This document shows positions 1 to 5,522 of a DNA stretch of 5,522 nucleotides, in pieces. This stretch comes from Anaerolineae bacterium. Its GTDB lineage: Bacteria > Chloroflexota > Anaerolineae > SSC4 > Amarolineaceae. The position numbers and the translations under genes are program-made. The notes beneath the pieces are model-generated. The model saw only the letters and a program-made list of their open reading frames with translations, was not told where the DNA came from and searched no databases. Every line of letters starts with the position of its first letter. The stretch's first letter is position 1. The DNA lies in the NCBI GenBank assembly GCA_013693795.1, contig CP059258.1, positions 2,607,722-2,613,243 of the forward strand. Direction: 5' to 3'.

Positions 1-432
1 ACTCCCATTCCCACGTTGGCCGATGTCAAGGGCGATCCCACGCTGGGATCGGCGGTATTTGCGCAGAACTGCGCGATGTGCCATGGCGATCAAGGCCAGG
101 GCCGCGCCGGCGCCAAGCTGTCACGCGCCTTTGCCAGCATCCGCCCCGACCTGACGGTGCGCAACACGATTGCCACCGGCATCGCCGGTACCGCAATGCC
201 GGCCTGGTTGATGGGGAATGGCGGCCCGCTCACCGCCGAAGAGGTCGACAACGTCACCGCCTACGTGCTGACACTGCCGCAGGAGACGCCGGCTCAGCCG
301 CAGCCCGGTACAACGCCGACCACCACCGCGCCGACGGGCCGTGGTCCACCTGCCGGTGTGGGCGGTCGTGGTCATGGTCTCGTCCTGATCCTGCTGGCGG
401 TCGCGGTGATCATCTTCGCCCGCGCCCGTTAG
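1..432 (+). CDS. C-terminal part of a membrane-anchored mono-haem cytochrome c (5' end outside window)
   Basis: The reading frame is open from the first base and ends at TAG 430-432, giving 143 visible residues. A TTG at 16-18 could be a start, but no ribosome binding site or signal peptide is visible before it, so the gene most likely begins upstream. The haem-binding motif CAMCH is encoded at 70-84. The Met of GTAMPAW (196-198) is the expected sixth iron ligand. Spacing and overall look match a small class I/cbb3-type cytochrome c domain that shuttles electrons outside the cytoplasmic membrane. A Pro/Thr-rich linker (about 286-350) follows, then Gly-rich sequence, then one C-terminal hydrophobic helix (GLVLILLAVAVIIF, 376-417) ending in Arg-Ala-Arg, so the haem domain is probably tethered to the membrane by its C-terminus. 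The partner complex cannot be told from here. Family call is firm; exact role is unknown. Confidence 0.9.
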   Translation, partial: TPIPTLADVKGDPTLGSAVFAQNCAMCHGDQGQGRAGAKLSRAFASIRPDLTVRNTIATGIAGTAMPAWLMGNGGPLTAEEVDNVTAYVLTLPQETPAQPQPGTTPTTTAPTGRGPPAGVGGRGHGLVLILLAVAVIIFARAR

Positions 433-467
433 TCGCGCGAACGGCCGTTATTGGCCATAGAGACAAT

Positions 468-513
468 ACAGCGCACAGAGACGCGCCATCGCCTCTGTGC
501 GCTGTCTGTTTTT
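468..513 (+). terminator. Intrinsic (Rho-independent) terminator of the cytochrome gene
   Basis: A perfect 13 bp inverted repeat, ACAGCGCACAGAG (468-480) and CTCTGTGCGCTGT (493-505), is separated by a 12 nt loop. Inside the loop GCG/CGC can pair further. After a short CTG, a run of five T follows (509-513). It starts 36 bp after the cytochrome stop and 20 bp before the first MITE copy, so cytochrome transcripts should end before the repeat region. Confidence 0.85.
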
Positions 514-532
514 GCAACTACTCAGGCTGTTT

Positions 533-711
533 CTAGTACTACAACCGTACTTCGCTGGCAATGTCACGTTGAGCCAGTGTTGCGGCCAGATTTCGGCATC
601 TCAGACCGCCAGCGAAGCGTCTCGCGCTGGCAAACCAGATGCTTCGGTCCAAACGACGGGCCTCAGCATGGCAAGTACGGTTGTAGTATTAGGCAAGCAG
701 GTGGCGAATAT
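533..711 (+). mobile_element. MITE-like leader, copy 1 (type A)
   Basis: The left arm TACTACAACCGTACTT (537-552) is the exact reverse complement of 673-688. The complete element in the last copy shows 21 bp ends and flanking CTAG. The interior is rich in further palindromes: TTCGCTGGC (551-559) with GCCAGCGAA (608-616), GCCAGCG (608-614) with CGCTGGC (625-631), and GGTCC (646-650) with GGGCC (658-662). It has no coding capacity. Known biology: short palindromic elements with TA-containing target duplications are often non-autonomous relatives of IS630/Tc1-mariner elements; assignment here is inference. The last 23 bp (689-711) are a junction sequence found only before arrays. Type A is defined by T556, C559, A576, G579, G604, T648 and T689. 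Confidence 0.75.
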
Positions 712-1304
712 CATGCGTCCCTACGGGACGCTCGAGAACGTGTACGTCCCGAAGCTCAATTCATGCGTCCCTACGGGACGCTCGAGAACGTGTACGTCCC
801 AAAGCTCAATTCATGCGTCCCTACGGGACGCTCGAGAACGTGTACGTCCCAAAGCTCAATTCATGCGTCCCTACGGGACGCTCGAACGTGTACGTCCCGA
901 AGCTCAATTCATGCGTCCCTACGGGACGCTCGAGAACGTGTACGTCCCAAAGCTCAATTCATGCGTCCCTACGGGACGCTCGAAACGTGTACGTCCCGAA
1001 GCTCAATTCATGCGTCCCTACGGGACGCTCGAAACGTGTACGTCCCGAAGCTCAATTCATGCGTCCCTACGGGACGCTCGAAACGTGTACGTCCCAAAGC
1101 TCAATTCATGCGTCCCTACGGGACGCTCGAAACGTGTACGTCCCGAAGCTCAATTCATGCGTCCCTACGGGACGCTCGAGAACGTGTACGTCCCGAAGCT
1201 CAATTCATGCGTCCCTACGGGACGCTCGAGAACGTGTACGTCCCGAAGCTCAATTCATGCGTCCCTACGGGACGCTCGAAACGTGTACGTCCCGAAGCTC
1301 AATT
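712..1304 (+). repeat. Short-unit array 1, 12 units
   Basis: Full units start at 712, 762, 812, 862, 910, 960, 1009, 1058, 1107, 1156, 1206 and 1256. Each begins CATGCGTCCCTACGGGACGC and ends GCTCAATT. Six are 50 bp, five are 49 bp (CTCGAAAC instead of CTCGAGAAC) and one is 48 bp (CTCGAAC). The base after the second CGTCCC is G in eight units and A in four (762, 812, 910, 1058). Each unit holds a perfect 7 bp stem with a TAC loop. The array runs into a half unit that starts the tail. Confidence 0.95.
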
Positions 1305-1452
1305 CATGCGTCCCTACGGGACGCGATGCGATGGAGGGCGAATGTCGAGCACCCTATTGGGGCGGAAGGCATAGCGCGATCGCGTCCCGTAGGGACGCCC
1401 GACTTTAGCCCATGCCGCGTGATACGCGCCCGTCCCGTAGGGACGGTTGACT
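1305..1452 (+). repeat. Module tail 1 with two inverted hairpins
   Basis: It opens with a half unit (to the first GGGACGC) and then leaves the array sequence at GATGCGATGG. The 17 bp hairpin of the array recurs here in reverse orientation as GCGTCCC-GTA-GGGACGC (1382-1398), and again as CCGTCCC-GTA-GGGACGG (1430-1446). Between them lies a smaller hairpin CGCGT-GAT-ACGCG (1416-1428). The tail ends GGTTGACT directly before the CTAG of the next MITE. No gene is seen. Confidence 0.9.
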
Positions 1453-1631
1453 CTAGTACTACAACCGTACTTCGCTGGCAATGTCACGTTGAGCCAGTGT
1501 TGCGGCCAGATTTCGGCATCTCAGACCGCCAGCGAAGCGTCTCGCGCTGGCAAACCAGATGCTTCGGTCCAAACGACGGGCCTCAGCATGGCAAGTACGG
1601 TTGTAGTATTAGGCAAGCAGGTGGCGAATAT
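1453..1631 (+). mobile_element. MITE-like leader, copy 2 (type A)
   Basis: By eye it is identical to copy 1 over the whole 179 bp, including the 23 bp junction with TATTAGG. It is preceded by tail sequence (GTTGACT) rather than by the outer flank seen at copy 1. Confidence 0.75.
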
Positions 1632-2217
1632 CATGCGTCCCTACGGGACGCTCGAGAACGTGTACGTCCCGAAGCTCAATTCATGCGTCCCTACGGGACG
1701 CTCGAAACGTGTACGTCCCGAAGCTCAATTCATGCGTCCCTACGGGACGCTCGAGAACGTGTACGTCCCAAAGCTCAATTCATGCGTCCCTACGGGACGC
1801 TCGAGAACGTGTACGTCCCAAAGCTCAATTCATGCGTCCCTACGGGACGCTCGAAACGTGTACGTCCCAAAGCTCAATTCATGCGTCCCTACGGGACGCT
1901 CGAGAACGTGTACGTCCCGAAGCTCAATTCATGCATCCCTACGGGACGCTCGAGAACGTGTACGTCCCGAAGCTCAATTCATGCGTCCCTACGGGACGCT
2001 CGAGTGTACGTCCCGAAGCTCAATTCATGCGTCCCTACGGGACGCTCGAGAACGTGTACGTCCCAAAGCTCAATTCATGCGTCCCTACGGGACGCTCGAG
2101 TGTACGTCCCGAAGCTCAATTCATGCGTCCCTACGGGACGCTCGAAGTGTACGTCCCGAAGCTCAATTCATGCGTCCCTACGGGACGCTCGAAACGTGTA
2201 CGTCCCGAAGCTCAATT
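1632..2217 (+). repeat. Short-unit array 2, 12 units
   Basis: Full units start at 1632, 1682, 1731, 1781, 1831, 1880, 1930, 1980, 2026, 2076, 2122 and 2169. Lengths are 50 bp (six), 49 (three), 47 (2122, CTCGAAGTG) and 46 (1980 and 2076, CTCGAGTG). The A variant after CGTCCC is in 1731, 1781, 1831 and 2026. The unit at 1930 has CATGCATCCC, the only full unit with a substitution in the main hairpin stem. This array has the greatest diversity of short linkers. Confidence 0.95.
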
Positions 2218-2367
2218 CATGCGTCCCTACGGGACGCGATGCGATGGAGGGCGAATGTCGAGCACCCTATTGGGGCGGAAGGCATAGCGCGCGATCGCGT
2301 CCCGTAGGGACGCCCGACTTTAGCCCATGCCGCGTGATACGCGCCCGTCCCGTAGGGACGGTTGACT
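2218..2367 (+). repeat. Module tail 2
   Basis: Same organisation as tail 1 with an extra GC dinucleotide (AGCGCGCGATCG), giving 150 bp. Both inverted GTA-loop hairpins are intact. The following MITE is type B. Confidence 0.9.
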
Positions 2368-2546
2368 CTAGTACTACAACCGTACTTCGCCGGTAATGTC
2401 ACGTTGAGCCGGTATTGCGGCCAGATTTCGGCATCTCAAACCGCCAGCGAAGCGTCTCGCGCTGGCAAACCAGATGCTTCGGCCCAAACGACGGGCCTCA
2501 GCATGGCAAGTACGGTTGTAGTAGTAGGCAAGCAGGTGGCGAATAT
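2368..2546 (+). mobile_element. MITE-like leader, copy 3 (type B)
   Basis: First type B copy. It differs from type A at six places inside the element (CGCCGGTAATG, CCGGTATTG, CAAACC, GGCCC) and at one place in the junction (TAGTAGG instead of TATTAGG). The 16 bp inverted ends are unchanged. Confidence 0.75.
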
Positions 2547-3286
2547 CATGCGTCCCTACGGGACGCTCGAGAACGTGTACGTCCCGAAGCTCAATTCATG
2601 CGTCCCTACGGGACGCTCGAGAACGTGTACGTCCCGAAGCTCAATTCATGCGTCCCTACGGGACGCTCGAGAACGTGTACGTCCCGAAGCTCAATTCATG
2701 CGTCCCTACGGGACGCTCGAGCGTGTACGTCCCGAAGCTCAATTCATGCGTCCCTACGGGACGCTCGAGAACGTGTACGTCCCGAAGCTCAATTCATGCG
2801 TCCCTACGGGACGCTCGAAACGTGTACGTCCCGAAGCTCAATTCATGCGTCCCTACGGGACGCTCGAGAACGTGTACGTCCCGAAGCTCAATTCATGCGT
2901 CCCTACGGGACGCTCGAACGTGTACGTCCCAAAGCTCAATTCATGCGTCCCTACGGGACGCTCGAAACGTGTACGTCCCGAAGCTCAATTCATGCGTCCC
3001 TACGGGACGCTCGAGAACGTGTACGTCCCGAAGCTCAATTCATGCGTCCCTACGGGACGCTCAAACGTGTACGTCCCGAAGCTCAATTCATGCGTCCCTA
3101 CGGGACGCTCGAAACGTGTACGTCCCGAAGCTCAATTCATGCGTCCCTACGGGACGCTCGAGAACGTGTACGTCCCGAAGCTCAATTCATGCGTCCCTAC
3201 GGGACGCTCGAGAACGTGTACGTCCCAAAGCTCAATTCATGCGTCCCTACGGGACGCTCGAAACGTGTACGTCCCAAAGCTCAATT
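2547..3286 (+). repeat. Short-unit array 3, 15 units (longest)
   Basis: Full units start at 2547, 2597, 2647, 2697, 2745, 2795, 2844, 2894, 2942, 2991, 3041, 3089, 3138, 3188 and 3238. Eight are 50 bp, four are 49 and three are 48 (2697 CTCGAGCGTG, 2894 CTCGAACGTG, 3041 CTCAAACGTG). The A variant is in 2894, 3188 and 3238. Confidence 0.95.
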
Positions 3287-3436
3287 CATGCGTCCCTATG
3301 GGACGCGATGCGATGGAGGGCGAATGTCGAGCACCCTATTGGGGCGGAAGGCATAGCGCGATCGCGTCCCGTAGGGACGCCCGACTTTAGCCCATGCCGC
3401 GTGTGATACGCGCCCGTCCCGTAGGGACGGTTGACT
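3287..3436 (+). repeat. Module tail 3
   Basis: The opening half unit carries CCCTATGGG instead of CCCTACGGG, a change shared only with tail 5. A GT duplication enlarges the loop of the small hairpin (CGCGT-GTGAT-ACGCG). Both inverted GTA-loop hairpins are intact. Length is 150 bp. Confidence 0.9.
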
Positions 3437-3615
3437 CTAGTACTACAACCGTACTTCGCCGGTAATGTCACGTTGAGCCGGTATTGCGGCCAGATTTCGG
3501 CATCTCAAACCGCCAGCGAAGCGTCTCGCGCTGGCAAACCAGATGCTTCGGCCCAAACGACGGGCCTCAGCATGGCAAGTACGGTTGTAGTAGTAGGCAA
3601 GCAGGTGGCGAATAT
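3437..3615 (+). mobile_element. MITE-like leader, copy 4 (type B)
   Basis: By eye identical to copy 3, including the TAGTAGG junction. Confidence 0.75.
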
Positions 3616-4060
3616 CATGCGTCCCTACGGGACGCTCGAGAACGTGTACGTCCCGAAGCTCAATTCATGCGTCCCTACGGGACGCTCGAGAACGTGTACG
3701 TCCCGAAGCTCAATTCATGCGTCCCTACGGGACGCTCGAGAACGTGTACGTCCCGAAGCTCAATTCATGCGTCCCTACGGGACGCTCGAGAATGTACGTC
3801 CCGAAGCTCAATTCATGCGTCCCTACGGGACGCTCGAAACGTGTACGTCCCGAAGCTCAATTCATGCGTCCCTACGGGACGCTCGAGAACGTGTACGTCC
3901 CAAAGCTCAATTCATGCGTCCCTACGGGACGCTCGAGCGTGTACGTCCCGAAGCTCAATTCATGCGTCCCTACGGGACGCTCGAGAACGTGTACGTCCCG
4001 AAGCTCAATTCATGCGTCCCTACGGGACGCTCGAGAACGTGTACGTCCCGAAGCTCAATT
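3616..4060 (+). repeat. Short-unit array 4, 9 units (shortest)
   Basis: Full units start at 3616, 3666, 3716, 3766, 3814, 3863, 3913, 3961 and 4011. Six are 50 bp, one is 49 and two are 48 (3766 CTCGAGAATG, 3913 CTCGAGCGTG). Only 3863 has the A variant. It begins like array 3: three identical 50 bp G units and then a 48 bp unit. Confidence 0.95.
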
Positions 4061-4209
4061 CATGCGTCCCTACGGGGCGCGATGCGATGGAGGGCGAATG
4101 TCGAGCACCCTATTGGGGCGGAAGGCATAGCGCGATCGCGTCCCGTAGGGACGCCCGACTTTAGCCCATGCCGCGCGTGATACGCGCCGTCCCGTAGGGA
4201 CGGTTGACT
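4061..4209 (+). repeat. Module tail 4
   Basis: The half unit reads CCCTACGGGGCGC, a private A-to-G change. The small hairpin is extended to GCGCGT-GAT-ACGCGC, and one C is missing before the second inverted hairpin (GCGCCGTCCC). Length is 149 bp. The following MITE is type A. Confidence 0.9.
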
Positions 4210-4388
4210 CTAGTACTACAACCGTACTTCGCTGGCAATGTCACGTTGAGCCAGTGTTGCGGCCAGATTTCGGCATCTCAGACCGCCAGCGAAGCGTCTC
4301 GCGCTGGCAAACCAGATGCTTCGGTCCAAACGACGGGCCTCAGCATGGCAAGTACGGTTGTAGTATTAGGCAAGCAGGTGGCGAATAT
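4210..4388 (+). mobile_element. MITE-like leader, copy 5 (type A)
   Basis: It returns to the type A sequence at all seven diagnostic positions, matching copies 1 and 2, although both neighbours (copies 4 and 6) are type B. Confidence 0.75.
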
Positions 4389-5033
4389 CATGCGTCCCTA
4401 CGGGACGCTCGAGAACGTGTACGTCCCGAAGCTCAATTCATGCGTCCCTACGGGACGCTCGAGAACGTGTACGTCCCGAAGCTCAATTCATGCGTCCCTA
4501 CGGGACGCTCGAGAACGTGTACGTCCCAAAGCTCAATTCATGCGTCCCTACGGGACGCTCGAGAACGTGTACGTCCCGAAGCTCAATTCATGCGTCCCTA
4601 CGGGACGCTCGAGAACGTGTACGTCCCGAAGCTCAATTCATGCGTCCCTACGGGACGCTCGAAACGTGTACGTCCCGAAGCTCAATTCATGCGTCCCTAC
4701 GGGACGCTCGAGAACGTGTACGTCCCAAAGCTCAATTCATGCGTCCCTACGGGACGCTCGAGAACGTGTACGTCCCGAAGCTCAATTCATGCGTCCCTAC
4801 GGGACGCTCGAGTGTACGTCCCGAAGCTCAATTCATGCGTCCCTACGGGACGCTCGAGAACGTGTACGTCCCGAAGCTCAATTCATGCGTCCCTACGGGA
4901 CGCTCGAGAACGTGTACGTCCCGAAGCTCAATTCATGCGTCCCTACGGGACGCTCGAAAACGTGTACGTCCCGAAGCTCAATTCATGCGTCCCTACGGGA
5001 CGCTCGAGAACGTGTACGTCCCAAAGCTCAATT
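4389..5033 (+). repeat. Short-unit array 5, 13 units
   Basis: Full units start at 4389, 4439, 4489, 4539, 4589, 4639, 4688, 4738, 4788, 4834, 4884, 4934 and 4984. Eleven are 50 bp, one is 49 (4639) and one is 46 (4788, CTCGAGTG). The A variant is in 4489, 4688 and 4984. Unit 4934 has CTCGAAAACG, a substitution that keeps 50 bp. This is the most uniform array. Confidence 0.95.
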
Positions 5034-5181
5034 CATGCGTCCCTATGGGACGCGATGCGATGGAGGGCGAATGTCGAGCACCCTATTGGGGCGGAAGGCA
5101 TAGCGCGATCGCGTCCCGTAGGGACGCCCGACTTTAGCCCATGCCGCGTGTGATACGCCCGTCCCGTAGGGACGGTTGACT
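5034..5181 (+). repeat. Module tail 5
   Basis: It shares with tail 3 the CCCTATGGG half unit and the GT duplication in the small hairpin, but lacks a CG before the second inverted hairpin (GATACGCCCG). Length is 148 bp. It leads into the last MITE copy. Confidence 0.9.
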
Positions 5182-5341
5182 CTAGTACTACAACCGTACT
5201 TCGCCGGTAATGTCACGTTGAGCCGGTATTGCGGCCAGATTTCGGCATCTCAAACCGCCAGCGAAGCGTCTCGCGCTGGCAAACCAGATGCTTCGGCCCA
5301 AACGACGGGCCTCAGCATGGCAAGTACGGTTGTAGTACTAG
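5182..5341 (+). mobile_element. Complete MITE-like element, copy 6 (type B, both ends intact)
   Basis: This 160 bp copy runs from CTAG (5182) to CTAG (5338-5341). Its terminal inverted repeats are 21 bp and perfect: 5181-5201 against 5322-5342. It lacks the 23 bp junction and is followed by unrelated sequence, so it shows the true right end of the element. CTAG at both ends fits insertion at a TA within CTAG with duplication of the target, as in IS630/Tc1-mariner-type insertion; this is inference from the ends only, because no transposase is present. Confidence 0.8.
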
Positions 5342-5342
5342 A

Positions 5343-5432
5343 GAAACCGGGTTTCTGTCTCGCGGGCCAGGGTTATGGCGCCATGAAAAGGCATCGCGCA
5401 GGCGAGAACCATCACGCGGAAAACCCGGTTTC
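5343..5432. repeat. Second imperfect palindromic element (GAAACCGGGTTT family)
   Basis: The arms GAAACCGGGTTT (5343-5354) and AAACCCGGTTTC (5421-5432) are exact reverse complements 66 bp apart. Inside, TCTCGC (5358-5363) pairs with GCGAGA (5402-5407), and ATGGCGCCAT (5375-5384) is a perfect palindrome. It starts within 2 bp of the MITE end and shares no sequence with the array. It looks like a separate dispersed non-coding element; whether it occurs elsewhere in the genome cannot be seen here. Confidence 0.6.
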
Positions 5433-5450
5433 GGAGCAGTAACGTTTGTA

Positions 5451-5522
5451 TTACTGGTGACCGGCCGGCGCCCTGCGGCGGCCACCGGCCACGCTGCCCA
5501 CCACGACGATTACCCCCGATGC
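5451..5522 (-). CDS. Possible 3' end of a convergent gene, C-terminal tail of a membrane protein
   Basis: On the minus strand a frame enters at 5522 and runs 23 codons to TAA (plus-strand 5451-5453). It reads as a small hydrophobic stretch, GVIVVVGSVAG, followed by a basic end, RRRAPAGHQ. That pattern is common at the cytoplasmic end of a last transmembrane helix. The product cannot be named from so few residues. One other minus frame stops at once and the third stays open, so the choice rests on composition and on the stop lying just outside the repeats. If real, this gene converges on the cytochrome gene across the repeat region. Confidence 0.35.
   Translation of the reverse strand, partial: ASGVIVVVGSVAGGRRRAPAGHQ
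5463..5490. other. GC-rich hairpin near the right edge
   Basis: GGCCGG (5463-5468) pairs with CCGGCC (5485-5490), and CGCC (5469-5472) pairs with GGCG (5477-5480) around a CTGC loop, with a 4 nt bulge. No T run follows on either strand, so it is not called a terminator. It overlaps the possible minus-strand coding end and may simply reflect GC-rich codons. Confidence 0.3.

Larger units (their letters stand above)
533..5341. repeat. Nested higher-order tandem repeat: five MITE-array-tail modules plus a sixth MITE
   Basis: Modules start at CTAG 533, 1453, 2368, 3437 and 4210; a final MITE starts at 5182. Periods are 920, 915, 1069, 773 and 972 bp, and they differ almost only by the number of short units (12, 12, 15, 9, 13). 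Each module is a 179 bp leader, an array of 46-50 bp units and a 148-150 bp tail. Left of the first copy the sequence differs from the inner copies (CTGTTT instead of GTTGAC before the shared TCTAG), and right of the last copy TTAGGC is replaced by CTAGAG. These two breaks mark the borders of the amplified block. I read it as non-coding: the three forward frames are open only because the short unit lacks stop codons, and indels of 1-4 bp shift the frame repeatedly. Copy numbers depend on correct assembly. Confidence 0.92.

Noticed and set aside
121..375. Minus-strand ORF antisense to the cytochrome gene
   Set aside because: It is a shadow of a GC-rich coding sequence; the plus frame has a clear haem motif, Met ligand and membrane helix.
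712..1304. Iterons of a replication origin or a partition centromere
   Set aside because: Tandem repeats of this size could serve such roles, but there is no replication or partition gene, no AT-rich stretch and no DnaA-box cluster in the window.
1376..1383. GCGATCGC in the tail as a cyanobacterial HIP1 site
   Set aside because: It occurs once per tail as part of the repeated sequence and is not seen in the flanking genes, so it gives no evidence of a cyanobacterial host.
1447..1475. Promoter with TTGACT as -35 before each inner MITE
   Set aside because: No convincing -10 box lies 16-18 bp downstream (the sequence there is CTTCGC-like), and the TTGACT is absent at the first copy.
813..2396. 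A 527-codon repeat protein, and the similar long forward ORFs at 451-1374, 1447-2307, 2362-3390, 3431-4180 and 4204-5103
   Set aside because: All three forward frames are open through the array because the unit lacks stops. Unit indels of 1-4 bp switch the same peptide between frames, and the frames run straight through the MITE and tail without any conserved protein feature.
2217..2402. Minus-strand 61-codon ORFs here and at 3286-3471
   Set aside because: They lie wholly within tail and MITE repeats, recur in only some modules and have no recognisable domain.
712..5033. CRISPR array
   Set aside because: Unit length looks superficially similar, but no unique spacers exist: the whole 46-50 bp unit repeats, with variation limited to a few bases. 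No cas gene is in the window.
5457..5522. Plus-strand gene starting at GTG 5457
   Set aside because: There is no ribosome binding site, and the peptide is His/Arg-rich without recognisable features; the minus-strand reading is more protein-like.

Overview
The window is mostly one large non-coding repeat structure of about 4.8 kb, with the end of a gene on each side. The flanking coding sequence is GC-rich. The left gene is a membrane-anchored mono-haem c-type cytochrome, so the host is a respiring (or photosynthetic) bacterium. The style of the dispersed palindromes (TACTACAACCGTACTT ends, GAAACCGGGTTT/AAACCCGGTTTC pairs, CGTCCC-TAC-GGGACG hairpins) reminds me of filamentous Chloroflexota such as Roseiflexus or Chloroflexus. 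That is recollection, not proof, and should be treated as a weak guess.

Layout. 1-432: 3' part of a cytochrome c gene. 468-513: strong intrinsic terminator just after it. 533-5341: a nested (higher-order) tandem repeat. It consists of five modules followed by a sixth copy of the leading element. Each module has three parts: (i) a ~160 bp MITE-like palindromic element plus a 23 bp junction; (ii) an array of 9-15 units of 46-50 bp, each carrying the perfect hairpin GCGTCCC-TAC-GGGACGC; (iii) a 148-150 bp tail carrying two copies of the same hairpin in the opposite orientation (loop GTA). There are 61 full short units (12, 12, 15, 9 and 13). Module periods are 920, 915, 1069, 773 and 972 bp. The last MITE copy (5182-5341) is the only one with both inverted ends complete, each ending in CTAG. 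The set therefore reads as MITE-(array-MITE)x5. 5343-5432: a second, unrelated imperfect palindrome. 5451-5522: probably the 3' end of a convergent minus-strand gene.

The long forward reading frames across 451-5442 are judged to be artefacts. The short unit contains no TAA, TAG or TGA in any forward frame, and units differ by 1-4 bp, so no frame is preserved. No transposase, Cas gene or other protein partner of the array is present in the window.

The most unusual points are: the two-level repeat organisation; the confinement of length variation to one loop-like position while the stems stay intact; the opposite-orientation hairpins in every tail; and two MITE sequence types (A, A, B, B, A, B) whose differences partly preserve base pairing.
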